This document shows positions 1-12,140 of a DNA stretch of 64,000 bases, one piece after another. Position numbers and translations under genes: made by a program. The stretch's first letter is position 1. Every line of letters begins with the position of its first letter. This stretch comes from Papiliotrema nemorosa (Eukaryota > Basidiomycota > Tremellomycetes > Tremellales > Rhynchogastremaceae): assembly GCA_032158125.1 (NCBI GenBank), contig JASKOT010000005.1:558001-622000 (forward strand). Reading direction: 5' to 3'. A model generated the notes under the pieces. The model was not told where the DNA came from. It did no database searches and saw only the letters and a program-made list of their open reading frames with translations.

Positions 1-1871
1 GGAGAAGTCGCAGAGTATCTACATTCCACGTTCGTCCCGGTACCTCTCATGCAGAGGATGCCAGCTAATAGTCCAGGTGGTATCAACACTGAATCCCTTG
101 ACCGACACATCACCTGGGACTTCAAGCCTGCTCAGTTCCGAGTCGGAGACCACATTTCCGGTGGTGATATCTTCGGTAGTGTCTACGAAAACTCGCTCGT
201 CGACAACCACAAGATTATGCTTCCTCCTCGAGCTATGGGTACCATCACTCGAATCGCCGAGAAGGGATCCTACTCTGTCGACGTGAGTGAATCCATACGC
301 CAATTTGGAAAGCGCTGATTGCAAGGATGTCGTATTGGAAACCGAGTTCCAAGGCAAGAAGCAGGAACACACCATGATGCAGCTCTGGCCTGTTCGAGCT
401 CCACGACCTGTCGCCGAGAAGCAAGCGGCGAGCTACCCTCTCTTCACTGGTCAGCGTGTCTTGGACGCATTGTTCCCTTGTGTCCAAGGTGGTACGACTG
501 CCATTCCTGGTGCTTTCGGATGGTGAGTCTTAGGGACATGTTGGACAGAGCAAGGCTGACGCGTATCAGTGGTAAGACTGTCATTGTGAGATTCGACTAC
601 ACAATGTGAAGTGTCGCGCTAACATCCCCCAGAGTCAAGCCTTGTCCAAATTCTCCAACTCCGACATTATCATCTATGTTGGTTGCGGTGAGCGAGGTAA
701 CGGTGAGTCAGCTCGAATGGCGTCCCGTCGTAAGCTGACATGCTAGAAATGGCTGAAGTCTTGGCCGATGTAAGCTTGAAATGCGATGCTGAGATATCGG
801 CCACAGCTAATCCATAGTTCCCCGAGCTCACCCTGGAGCGAGATGGCCGAGAGGAGCCCATCATGAAGCGAACTGCCCTTGTTGCCAACACCTCCAACAT
901 GCCCGTAGCGGCTCGAGAAGCTTCCATCTACACCGGTATCACCCTCTCAGAGTACTTCCGAGATCAAGGTCAAAACGTTGCCATGATGGCCGACTCTACC
1001 TCTCGTTGGGCCGAAGCCTTGCGAGAGATTTCGGGTCGATTGGCAGAAATGCCTGCCGATTCGGGTTACCCAGCTTATCTCGGTGCCAAGCTGGCCAGTT
1101 TCTACGAGCGAGCCGGAAAAGTCAGCTGTCTCGGATCGCCATCTCGACATGGTACCGTCTCCATCGTTGGAGCCGTCTCTCCTCCAGGTGGTGATTTCTC
1201 TGACCCGGTCACAACCGCTACCCTTGGTATCGTCCAAGTCTTCTGGGGATTGTCCAAGACCCTTGCTCAACGAAAACATTTCCCTTCGGTCGACTGGAAT
1301 GTTTCATACTCAAACTACCTCAAAGTCCTCGACCCTCATTATGAGAAGAACACTCCTGGATTCATCGAGCTTCGATCGCGAGCCAAGGAGATTCTCCAAA
1401 AGGAGCAAGATTTGGCCGAGATTGTGCAGTTGGTCGGTAAATCGGCATTGGGAGAGAGCGACAAGATCACCCTCGAGGTCGCTCGAATGTTGAAGGTGGG
1501 TCATGTTTATAGCATAGGAATGTGTGCTGATGTGCAGGACGACTTTTTGCAACAAAACGGTATCTCAGAGTATGACCGATACTGTCCGTTCTACAAGACT
1601 GCGGGCATGTTGAAGAACTTTGTCTCTTACTTTGACCAATCCCAAAAGGCCGTCGAAACGAGCGATCTTACCTTCGCCAAGGTGAGATATGGTATCTCAA
1701 CCAAGACTTGTCGCTGAACCCCAGATCCGAGATGCTACCGCCGATGTGTCGTACAAGTTGACGCAAATGAAGTTTGAGTCGCCCAATACGCAAAGCGAGG
1801 AAGAGATTACAGGCAAGTTTGACCAATTATACAACGAGATTCAAGAGACCTTCCGACGTATCCAAGAGTAG
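1..1871 (+). CDS. VMA1: V-type proton ATPase catalytic subunit A (5' truncated by window)
   Basis: Catalytic, ATP-hydrolysing A subunit of the V1 sector, which drives vacuolar and Golgi acidification. The window opens inside the gene: frame 2 reads [10 protein letters not shown], then an intron at 30-76 (donor GTTCGT) joins to GINTESLDR. Further introns are at about 283-325, 523-569, 586-632, 703-746, 770-817, 1496-1537 and 1682-1724. Visible motifs are [14 protein letters not shown] in the bulge domain, the Walker A loop GAFGCGKTVISQ assembled across two introns, GCGERGNEMAEVL, and the [17 protein letters not shown] and [11 protein letters not shown] segments typical of the family. The protein ends FRRIQE at 1869-1871. 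No intein is present at the Gly-Cys junction of the P-loop, where Saccharomyces VMA1 has one; a spliceosomal intron interrupts that Cys codon (TG^T) instead. The identification is secure; only the N-terminal part lies outside the window. Confidence 0.96.
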
Positions 1872-2163
1872 ACGGGATATGGTGCATCGTGCATAGCTTG
1901 TCGTCTCTTCTCCTTCATTTGCTTTGATTATGTTAGATGTATACCCATGAGATTCGGAATGGATGGGGATGATGCGGGGTCCCCACCGGTAAACAGGATG
2001 ACGGTGATCAGTCTGAAAATGGCGCCATCGATTTTAAAAGTTGGTCGTTCGTAAATGGGATGGTTGTGGTGGTGATGAGCAAGCGGGTGATGGCGACGAG
2101 GAGCTCATGTACACTGCATCTGTTCATTCTCGACTCTTCACTGACAACTACTAACACCCCATC
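1872..2163. other. intergenic, VMA1 3' end and promoter of the next gene
   Basis: About 290 bp with no coding potential. It should hold the VMA1 3' UTR and the promoter and 5' UTR of the downstream acyltransferase. I see no recognisable element. Confidence 0.6.
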
Positions 2164-4110
2164 ATGCCGCCTCGGCCACCTGTCAAACGATCAATTCACC
2201 TCGCCTCTACCTCTTCCATCTCGTCCACTTCCACGACCTCCACCTCTATCCCCCGCCCATCTCGCTCACAACCCACCACAAGCACTCCATCCGCTTCCTC
2301 ATCTTCCACCCTATACCGTCCCAAACCCCATTTGGCAGCGTATCACTTTGCGCATAAACCACCTACTTTCGACGAATATGTCCCACCGCCTACACCCCTC
2401 TCTCCGCGTATCCCGCGCAGACGACAACCCGCGTTCAATCCTGGTGGATTCGGATTACAATTCGCCCCTACCCCTGCGGGTGGAGTGGGTCTGGGTAAAG
2501 GTAAAGAGAAGGCTCTAGGAGGGATAGAAGAGGACGAAGGGAAGAAGGAAGGTAGTCAGGAAGCTGAAGCTTGTTATGTTGTAAGTCACACCTCTGCTTG
2601 GTCATTTGGATGACACTAATTCTAGCCACCCCCTGCGACGCTCCACTTTGAAGCCAAACACAACTTACCCCTGCTGTACTCTCCCCAACCTCTTCCTCCT
2701 TTTTCTATCGCCTACGAAACATGGGGGACTCTCAACGCTGACAAGTCCAACGCGATCCTCCTCCATACAGGTCTATCGGCATCGTCGCACGTCGCAAGTG
2801 GAGGCAACGGCGTCGCATCTTCCACGTCGTCCAAACCAGGATGGTGGGAAGATTTCGTCGGTCCCGATAAATGTATCGACACCAACAAGTTTTTCGTCAT
2901 CTGCACCAACGTCCTCGGGGGTTGTTTTGGGTCCACAGGCCCTTCGTCGGCTTATCCACTGGGAGAGGGAAACGTCAGATGGGCAACGAGATTTCCGCTG
3001 TTGAGTATACACGATATGACTCGGGCTCAATTTGATTTGCTGGACGAACTGGGGATCGAAAAGTTGTACGCCAGTGTCGGGAGTTCGATGGGTGGGATGC
3101 AGAGTTTGAGTATGGCTTATCTGGCGCCGGAACGGGTGGCTAGAGTGGCCAGTATCAGTGCAACCGGTAGGAGTGGGCTCGGTGGGGTCGGTATGAGGTA
3201 TGCGCAGAGAAGTGGTAAGTGGTCGTGCATGGTAGGTGGATGATGCTGATGGTGTAGTCCTCATGTCGGATCCAAATTGGAACAGAGGGTTCTATTATGA
3301 TGGAATCCCCCCTCACAATGGGATGAAGCTTGCCCGGCGTAAGCCTTTCCGTTCTTTTCCACTCAGTTGATGAAGGACTGACGAGGGCAGAGATCGCGAC
3401 GATCACTTATCGGTCCGGACCAGAATGGGAAGAACGATTCGGAAGGCGAATGCTCAGCGAGAAGGATATAGATGAAAATGGCGATCCGACCATCCCGCAT
3501 CTAAGTCCAGACTTCCTCATCGAGACCTATCTCGATCATCAGGTGGGCACCACAATCCACTTTGTTTCATCCATTGACAACGTAGGGGGAGAGATTTTGC
3601 TTGACATACGATGCCAATTCGATGATCTACCTATCGAAAGCGATGGACCTGTTTGATATGACCGCTCCAGCTCTCACCGCTCTCGCCAAGAGATGGAAGA
3701 ATGCCTATCCCGACTCGAAGACCGTACCTCCCTTCCCGTTCCCCACCGACCCGGCCTCAGTCTCCGGCACACGGACTTCCCCACCTTCTACCGCTACTTC
3801 AGAAGCCACACAAGCGGCCTCGGAAGCAGCGGCGAAAAAGGCAAAGAGGTTTATCCCCACTTCGAAATCCCCTCACTTGCCTGAACTCGCCCAGGGACTC
3901 CAACGATTAAGAGACATACCCGTATTGGTGCTTGGTGTGCAATCGGATGTGCTTTTCCCGGTGGAACAGCAACGCGAATTGGCAGACGCGCTGAAGATGG
4001 CCGGCAATGAAAAGGTGACTTATTACGAGCTGGGTGGAGTGTGGGGTCACGATACCTTTTTGTTGGATCTGCAAGGCGTTGGAGGGGCGATCAGGGGGTT
4101 CCTGCATTAG
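2164..4110 (+). CDS. MetX-family serine/homoserine O-acyltransferase (Cys2/CysA type), probably mitochondrial
   Basis: Alpha/beta-hydrolase-fold O-acyltransferase making the activated amino acid for sulfur assimilation. Five exons (2164-2580, 2626-3214, 3258-3338, 3391-3542, 3586-4110) sum to 1764 nt, 587 residues. The first ~40 residues are Ser/Thr/Arg-rich and nearly free of acids, as in a mitochondrial presequence. The oxyanion region reads [18 protein letters not shown] and [16 protein letters not shown] follow. The nucleophile elbow is [10 protein letters not shown], and the catalytic Asp and His are in VQSDVLFP and WGHDTFLLD. As I recall the families, GSSMGG with GLSASSH and GWW is the pattern of fungal serine acyltransferases (S. 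pombe Cys2, A. nidulans CysA), whereas true Met2 homoserine acetyltransferases have GGSMGGM. I therefore favour serine as substrate, but only assay or phylogeny would settle it. A Ser/Ala-rich insert near 3760-3850 is probably a surface loop. Confidence 0.88.
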
Positions 4111-4302
4111 CTCAAAGCCGAGGACAAGGAGGGACGAGCAATGTCTGAAACCGTAGTTGACATAATTAGCAGTTCAATAAACAGCAAAAGCGCATTCGTA
4201 AATAACAGTACTCGAGCACTGTATGTGTTGTGAAGATAAACTTGTCATACATTACAATGGTTAGACGGATGCTTCTACTATATCTACCTACAAGTGCTGT
4301 GC

Positions 4303-5873
<1,571 letters not shown>

Positions 5874-6381
5874 GATGTGGAGAAGGGGGACGAGCGAGCC
5901 AAAGCGTTCACGTCAGATCTGGCTCGTGCAGGCGCACAGACACCACGAAGACTAATCAGAGACTGTCGTCGATATCAAAGATGGTTGTGAGTGCCTAGGC
6001 GAGCGTTGTAGAGTGAGATGGAAGTTGATGAATAATGCTGAAAGCGAAGCGTCGAGCGATTGAACGATGACTCTATGCGCTCCCCGGGGACCTGGTTTCG
6101 GAACGGCAACTCTCTCTCGAGTGGCAACTCTGATTACCCGAATCTTGTCAACAGATACAAGGGCGAGAGCCCCCTATTCAGCTATTCCGTCGACCCTATG
6201 GTCACTATCATCTGTAGGTCTGAGTAAGGGATGCGTGATGGACATGTGCTGTTGATCTAGCCAATCGCGAGGATATGACTCTGTACTCGCCAGTTTAGTC
6301 AAAAGATCATTGAGGATCGTGTGGCGAACGTGCATGTGCACGGCAGCATCATACAATATACAATCGGAGAGGTTATACCCA
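5874..6381. other. intergenic, ATG18 promoter and ABC-F 3' end
   Basis: About 508 bp between two minus-strand genes. Short open frames here have no conserved motif or good composition. It should contain the ATG18 promoter and 5' UTR (high-coordinate side of ATG18) and the 3' UTR of the ABC-F gene. No clear element seen. Confidence 0.5.
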
Positions 6382-8807
6382 TCAAGCAGACTGTTCCTTC
6401 AACCGCTTGTTGATCCTCTTCATCATGATCCTCTCATACTCCTCCATCCCAGATATCCGTTTGCACTTTCCCTTTCTTATCAGTATCGTCTCGCCGGGCT
6501 CTTTGGTCTCTTCTTCCTTCTCGGCCGCATCGACCTCATCATCCGCATCAATCGGTTGACGGTCCACTACCACGGAGCTGAACCACCTGAGAGACGTAAG
6601 CGCTTGGTTTTCGGTGCTGGAGCTTACCTGTCATGAGTGATGAGAATCACTGCGCCCTCGTATGCCGACAGAGCACGAGCGAATGCACGTATTGAAGCAG
6701 CGTCAAGATGAGTCGTCACTTCGTCCAGAACCCTTGAGTGAGCATTCCCAAAACCACCAAACCAAGATGACGGATACTCACAGAAGATTCGGCGAGGTGG
6801 CAAGCATAAGCACCAGAGCCAGACGAACTTTCTGACCTCCTGAAAGATTGGCAATTCGCGTATGGCTCACCACCTTTCCTGCGAGACCCAACGAAGCGAG
6901 ATGTTTCCTCGCCGTCTGCTCATCAAAGTCAAATGTCTCCATCACGTGTACGAGCGCTGTACGATCGGGTATCCTTGATAGGGCATCGGTAGCGTGCTGA
7001 GAGTAGTATCCGAGTTTCAGCCGGGGATGCGTTGAGCACACCCCTTTCAACGGCTTGAGCTCTCCTATGATTGCTTTGGCGAGTGTCGATTTACCTTGTC
7101 CATTCTTTGTATCTTCAGCTTCGAGGCGCACAACAATGTCTAGTCAACTGACAGATCCAACAATCGCCAATCTCGCCCCGGGATGCACGACCAAACTGAC
7201 ATCCCCCACAATGATCTTCTGCGACTTGTAGCCCAGATTGACATTCTCCATCGTCACCAGACTGCCCCGTATTTCAGTGGGCGGAGGGATCTTCCAAACG
7301 GTCTCCCTTTCTTCTTGTTCTAACGTAATTTCTGCTCGAGCTTGGGTATGATACCCTGCCAGATCTCGATTCAGCTTGAACCGGGTACCCTTTGCAGAGG
7401 TTTCCAATCCCCATCGATTTTCCAGTTTCTTCTCACGAGACTTGACTGCTCTCATGCGTGAATCATCGTTTGTCGCTTTGGCAAGTTTTCGTCCATTCCT
7501 TATACTCGATTCAATCTGGCATTCAGCCCAATACGACGTGGCCGATAGATGTGCTCACGTGCTCGCGCTTCTTGTCCATAGCCGCGACAACTTTCTCCTT
7601 TGCCCTCCGCTCTTCTCGTTCTGTCCTTTCCATCAAGCTTGGACTCCCATCGAAGTAGTCTAAACGACTCTCCCTCAGAGCTATAGTCTGTTCAGCCAGA
7701 CGATCAAGGAAGACTCGATCGTGCGAAGTCAAGACTAAGGTAGCATAGGTTGTAGAAGCGAGAAGGTGCTGTTCAAGCCATAGGATAGACTCCAGATCCT
7801 GCCGTCAATACAGGTCAAATTTCAGGTTCACCATGAAATTGCTAGGTTCATCGAGTAGGAGCAAGTCGGTAGGGACCAATAGCGCAGTAGCCAGTCGACA
7901 GCGAGACCTCCATCCGCCAGATAGCGCCGAGAAAGGTCCACTGATCATCGACTCACTGAAACCTAGACCAAGTAAGATTCGAGTGGCTTTCTCTTCCAGC
8001 TTGTCACTTTCTAGCTGGGTATCAGCTTGGACCCGCCTTGAATACTTGCCAGCTCGAGAATAGCTTCCACTTCTACCAGCAGAGCTCCAGCTTGGTCATG
8101 AGCGTCTTGAACTGACATTTTCTCAACTCTGACCGAGTCAGCCCACCATGGAATATGGAACGGTAAATGACAGACCTTTGCTGAAGCTCATCTACCGCTT
8201 GTTCAGACGCAATCTCGTCCGCTCGGGCAGCTTTCCCTCTTGCACCTGAACGCAACAAAGCTATCCGTTGCGACTCTTCGAGATGCTTCCTGGCCCTCTG
8301 AAGCAGTACCTCGCCGACGAGATGTCTAGATTCACGGGAGTCTCCCTCGATAGCCTTGGATAAGACTTTGTGGTGAGCATTCACCAATGTGACTTTCACT
8401 TACGTTCTTTCTCACGCAATGCCGCGGTGAGCTCTACATGGCCCTTCAACACTCTTGAAAGGGCGGATCCGGAAGAATCTCCACCCTCAGATGGGGTTTC
8501 CAGCTGAGATACTATATGAATTGTCATTCCCGCCGGAATACCCGGTATGACTTTATCGACAATAGCTTGAAACAGCGCTGCCCCTCAGTATATGCGAGAT
8601 GATGCACAAACGTCACCCACTAGACTTTCCAGACCCATTAGGACCTACTAAGCCATACCGCATCCCGCTCTTCAACCTCAAACGGGCATCTTTCAACACA
8701 TCAGTCTTCCCAATGGAGATGGAGACATCGTGCAGGTCAATCTCCGTAACGTTGATATTGGCCGGATCGAACCGCGTTTGCCTGGATGTAGCTATAATAT
8801 CACTCAT
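6382..8807 (-). CDS. ABC-F family ATPase (twin nucleotide-binding domains, no membrane span)
   Basis: Soluble twin-ABC ATPase of the Gcn20/Arb1/Uup group, which act on ribosomes in translation or ribosome assembly. From MSDIIATSRQT the first domain has Walker A GPNGSGKSS (interrupted by an intron), signature LSGGWR, and Walker B LLLLDEPSNF with a switch His in LTSHDR. A charged linker (LMERTEREERRAKEK, then VKSREKKLENRW) matches the ABC-F interdomain arm. The second domain has Walker A GSNGQGKST, signature LSGGQKVRLAL, a Walker B ending in LDEVTTHLD, and LITHDRWF. Note LDEV rather than LDEP in the second domain. The C-terminus is Lys/Glu-rich (MEEYERIMMKRINKRLKEQSA). There are no transmembrane segments. 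At least six introns. The exact ABC-F subclass is not assigned. Confidence 0.88.
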
Positions 8808-9173
8808 GATGAGTTAGGATATGTACGACGGGGCGAATGCATCTTTACCATGCTCCGAGCTGGGATATGTAGGTGCTCTGCCCGTTCCAAGTAGAGCCCA
8901 GCTGGGATGAGTCGATTCTGACGCAATCGGATCCGAGGGCGTTTCAGATCTCACGTGAACATGTGGCCTCGGTTCCGATGTTTGGCCCCGTCCTTTGGAG
9001 GCGGTTGGGCATGGCATAGACGCTGGCAACGTCGAGAAGGCTCGCCCGCCATTGTTCTATATGCTCTCAGGTCCCGGTCAGTCAAGGAATTGCGGGCGAG
9101 AGCGCGGGCAATGCCAGGGCAATTTTGGTCTGATACATCCGTGCTTTTGGCATACGCTATCTCATGTGCTTCA
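8808..9173. promoter_or_regulatory. upstream region of the ABC-F gene with a CACGTG box
   Basis: About 366 bp between the ABC-F start (8807) and the stop of the PNPOx-like gene. A palindromic CACGTG (8952-8957), the bHLH/Cbf1 E-box core, sits 145 bp upstream of the ABC-F start. Functional use is inference. Overlapping open frames on both strands here are not supported by composition or motifs. Confidence 0.3.
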
Positions 9174-9836
9174 TCATGGCCACAACGTCGCCACATCCCA
9201 GCCTCCGCTAGTCCTGGTGTACTTGAGTCTATCATGGTTCCTGTCTTTCGCGCCTTGCCAGAACTCTATAGTTTCGGGCCTGATTCTCCATACGGCCCAA
9301 TCTCTTAATCCCGCCTGTCCGTCTTGACTCCTCAACCTCTCCTCCGCCTCTTTCGCCAATCTCACTCTTTCCTCTCGGGGCCCATCAAATGGCTCACTCT
9401 GCTTTCCGGCACATACCACAGCCCTCGCTTCGAGTTTTCTCGCCATCCAATCGGCAGCTGATACCTCTTCTTCTGCTCTTTCAGCTATTCCTTTGATTCG
9501 TATTGCGCGAACATGAGGCGAGCAATACCATGAGATTGCCGCATGTGAATTTTGGGCCAGCTGTTGACCCTTTGGGGAATGGGTAGATAGGGCCACTTCG
9601 ACCGACCCGTCCGGGGTTATATCCTTGATGACTAGTACTCGAGCGTCCGGAAAGCCATGCTCGTCAATAGTGACCAGGGTAATGTGGTGAGGCTCAGGTA
9701 CACCTTGGTCTACCGCTTCAAGGAGCCATTTCAGGAAGAACTCTCGGGGGTTAGAAGGAGGTGAGACCGGAAAGTCGGAAGGGGGAGTGCCGACTAGAGA
9801 TGGGATCGCTCGTAGTTGATCCCGAAGGGTCGACAT
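9174..9836 (-). CDS. Pyridoxamine 5'-phosphate oxidase-like flavoprotein
   Basis: Single-exon gene of 220 residues from MSTLRDQLRAIP; longer in-frame starts to 9998 look like 5' UTR. A split-barrel FMN-binding fold is suggested by ITLVTIDEHGFPDARVLVIK, ALSTHSPKGQQL and the C-terminal IEFWQGAKDRNHDR. The last block closely resembles the substrate-binding C-terminus of true PNP oxidases, which make pyridoxal 5'-phosphate (Pdx3). Canonical features are degenerate in the middle: the usual TNYxSRKG block is only STHSPKG, and the FYW..RQVR block reads ISWYCSPHVRAIRIKG. It could be a bona fide PLP-salvage enzyme or a divergent oxidase of the same superfamily. It shares a divergent promoter with the aminopeptidase gene. 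Confidence 0.8.
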   Translation of the reverse strand: MSTLRDQLRAIPSLVGTPPSDFPVSPPSNPREFFLKWLLEAVDQGVPEPHHITLVTIDEHGFPDARVLVIKDITPDGSVEVALSTHSPKGQQLAQNSHAAISWYCSPHVRAIRIKGIAERAEEEVSAADWMARKLEARAVVCAGKQSEPFDGPREERVRLAKEAEERLRSQDGQAGLRDWAVWRIRPETIEFWQGAKDRNHDRLKYTRTSGGWDVATLWP

Positions 9837-10107
9837 GGTAATTCTGGGTCGATTCTGGGAGGTTGCGCTATCGCTGATTGTGTACGTGCATGAACATCCC
9901 TGCTTTTTCAGTGCATGCGTGGACTCAGACCCGATGAGCCCATGTCTTTCGACTCGACTGCTGCTGGAGCCCATAGGCAGCTGAATCAATCTTTCCATCG
10001 GAAGAAAGGTCGGTTATGCCCGACAAGGATCTTTACAAGATCCGGTACATGTGGGTCACATATCAAAGTGGGCTTTCGAGTGTTTCGACACTGCATCCTA
10101 CTTCAAG
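9837..10107. promoter_or_regulatory. divergent promoter region (PNPOx-like / Xaa-Pro aminopeptidase)
   Basis: About 270 bp separate two divergently transcribed start codons, so promoters must overlap here. An in-frame ATG at 10051 gives an alternative, longer N-terminus for the plus-strand gene. No specific element recognised. Confidence 0.45.
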
Positions 10108-12017
10108 ATGTCCAAGGGGAAATATCCAGCACGAGTTCATGCGCTCAAGACGATCAAGGAGCTGATCAAGCTCATCCCGAAGGGCGACCAAACCAAGGTG
10201 AGCTTTCTCACTCCATCAGGGACGCAGCCTTTGACTTGAATTCAGACACACGCTATCTTTGTTCAATCTGCACCTGTCTACATGCGTCATGACACGGACA
10301 GAGAGTTACCTTTCCGTGAGATTACCTGATCTACCTTGTGATTTGTGATTACAAGCTGACACACCACAGACCAAGAAGCCAACTTCTCGTATCTCACTGG
10401 GTGTCCTACCCCGAACGCCTCTGTTCTAGTCCTTTTCAACATATCAGCAGGTTCCAAAGATAGCTCGCCAGATGCTCGACACTCGCTTTTCATCCCGAAA
10501 GCCGATCCGCTCGAGACAATGTGGTCAGTCGCTCCGCCAACTTTGGAAGAGAGCAATGAACGCTTCGACTCGGATAAGATTGCTTATCTCGATGATATCT
10601 CCTCCCAACTACGTGCGGCAATTGATCAGGCGAAACAATCCGGCGGACAGGTCGTTTTGCACACACTTTCCGACACACTCGAGTTCCCCGCCCTTCCGTC
10701 CGCAGTGACCGACCTGCTGAAAGATGGGGACGGGATTATCAGAGACGACAAATATCTCTTGGACGCAGTACAGATTGCCCGTTTGACGAAAGACGAGTTT
10801 GAGATTGACCTCATACGTGAGGCCAACCGGATCTCATCCGGCGCTCATGAGGTGCTCATGCGTGAGCTAGGGAGATTTGCCGATAAACGTCAGGGAGAAG
10901 GGAAGAAGAGAGCTCGGAGTGGGCAAGAAGGGGTGGCACAATGGGAGGTGGAGAGTGAGGGAGATGCGGAAGCTCTTTTTGTCGCTACTTGCAAGAGATC
11001 AGGGTGAATCTGTTCCTCGCGATCCATAAGGGGAGAGGGCTAAGTGTGCAGGGCCGGACAGGCGTATCTGCCGATCTGTGCATCCGGATCTCGGGCTAGC
11101 ACCCTGCATTACGTGTAATTCTTTGCGATCCCCACCAGTCCTTCATGCTGACCGTGCAGCTGCAACGATAAATTGTTCCCCTCCACATCGGCACCCCGAC
11201 AGCCGGGCGACACGTCATTTGCCCCTCGACAGCTGCAACGAGGATGTTGTGGATCTGACGCGCACGATCATGAGGCCGAAACGGTGTCGTCCTTCCATGA
11301 CGGCGCCTTTGAGCCCCAGGTCTTGCTCATTGATGCGGGTTGTGAATGGCTCGACTATGCTAGTGATATCACTCGAACGATACCTATTGGAAACGGTGGA
11401 AAGTATACCGAAAAGGCTGGACAGATTTATGAGTTGGTCTTGAAGATGCAGAAGGTTGGTCCTTTCCATCTTTTCTAGCTTACCAATAGGAAACCGAGGC
11501 GATGATCAAACCTGGTGTCCACTGGGATACCCTACACCTCCACGCTCATAAAGTTCTCATCGACGGTTTCCTGTCTTTCGGCATTTTCAAAGGCTCAGCG
11601 ACCGATATTCTCCATTCAGGAATCACGGCCGCTTTCTTTCCTCATGGTCTTGGCCACTCACTAGGATTGGACGTGCATGATTCGAGGCAATATCTAAAAC
11701 GGGTCCACGAGGATATCCCCGCAGAATCGAAATCTACCCCAGAAAAGCTGTACACTTACCTTCGAATCAGGATGCCGCTTCAAGAGGGCATGGTCCTGAC
11801 TGATGAGCCTGGATGTTACTTTGCCCCACAATTGATGGAGGAGCATGGAGTTTGGACCTCAGAGTACGTCAATGCCGACAGGCTGAAGGAGTACGTCTCT
11901 GTCGGAGGAGTGCGGATCGAGGATGTGGTCGTTGTGAGATCAAACGGAGCTGAGAATTTGACTACGGTCGGCAGGGAGAGAGCTTGGGTAGAGGCTGCAT
12001 GTTCGGGAGGTCAGTGA
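10108..12017 (+). CDS. PEPP: Xaa-Pro aminopeptidase (M24B metallopeptidase, PepP type)
   Basis: Dinuclear-metal peptidase removing N-terminal residues preceding proline. The start chosen is [14 protein letters not shown] because KYPA is the usual N-terminal motif of the fungal PepP group; ATG 10051 is an in-frame alternative. Exons continue with DTDRELPFR, then [11 protein letters not shown], then the linker domain, and in the catalytic domain [18 protein letters not shown] and [19 protein letters not shown], which carries the two metal-binding aspartates. The remaining ligands are in [21 protein letters not shown] and [11 protein letters not shown], so all five metal ligands are present. A non-conserved insert (~40 residues) sits just before LLIDAGCEW. 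Introns include one with donor GTTGGT near 11457. Cytosolic or mitochondrial location cannot be told. Confidence 0.9.
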
Positions 12018-12140
12018 TCTCTCATCCTGTGGTAGTTTGTAGTATCCAGCAATGCAGTCTACTTGTCATATCGGCGTGAACCCCGATGGATTGTCTTGGT
12101 TCCGATCGGACTCAAAAGTGAATCCGAAGAGATAAAAGTA

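Noticed and set aside
523..570. Possible VMA1 intein or its remnant
   Set aside because: The interruption is only 47 nt with GT...AG ends and stop codons in frame, a spliceosomal intron, not protein.
2606..3264. Overlapping open frames of 132-163 codons on both strands within the acyltransferase gene
   Set aside because: Shadows of the coding frame; no motifs, and the real frame is fixed by the catalytic residues.
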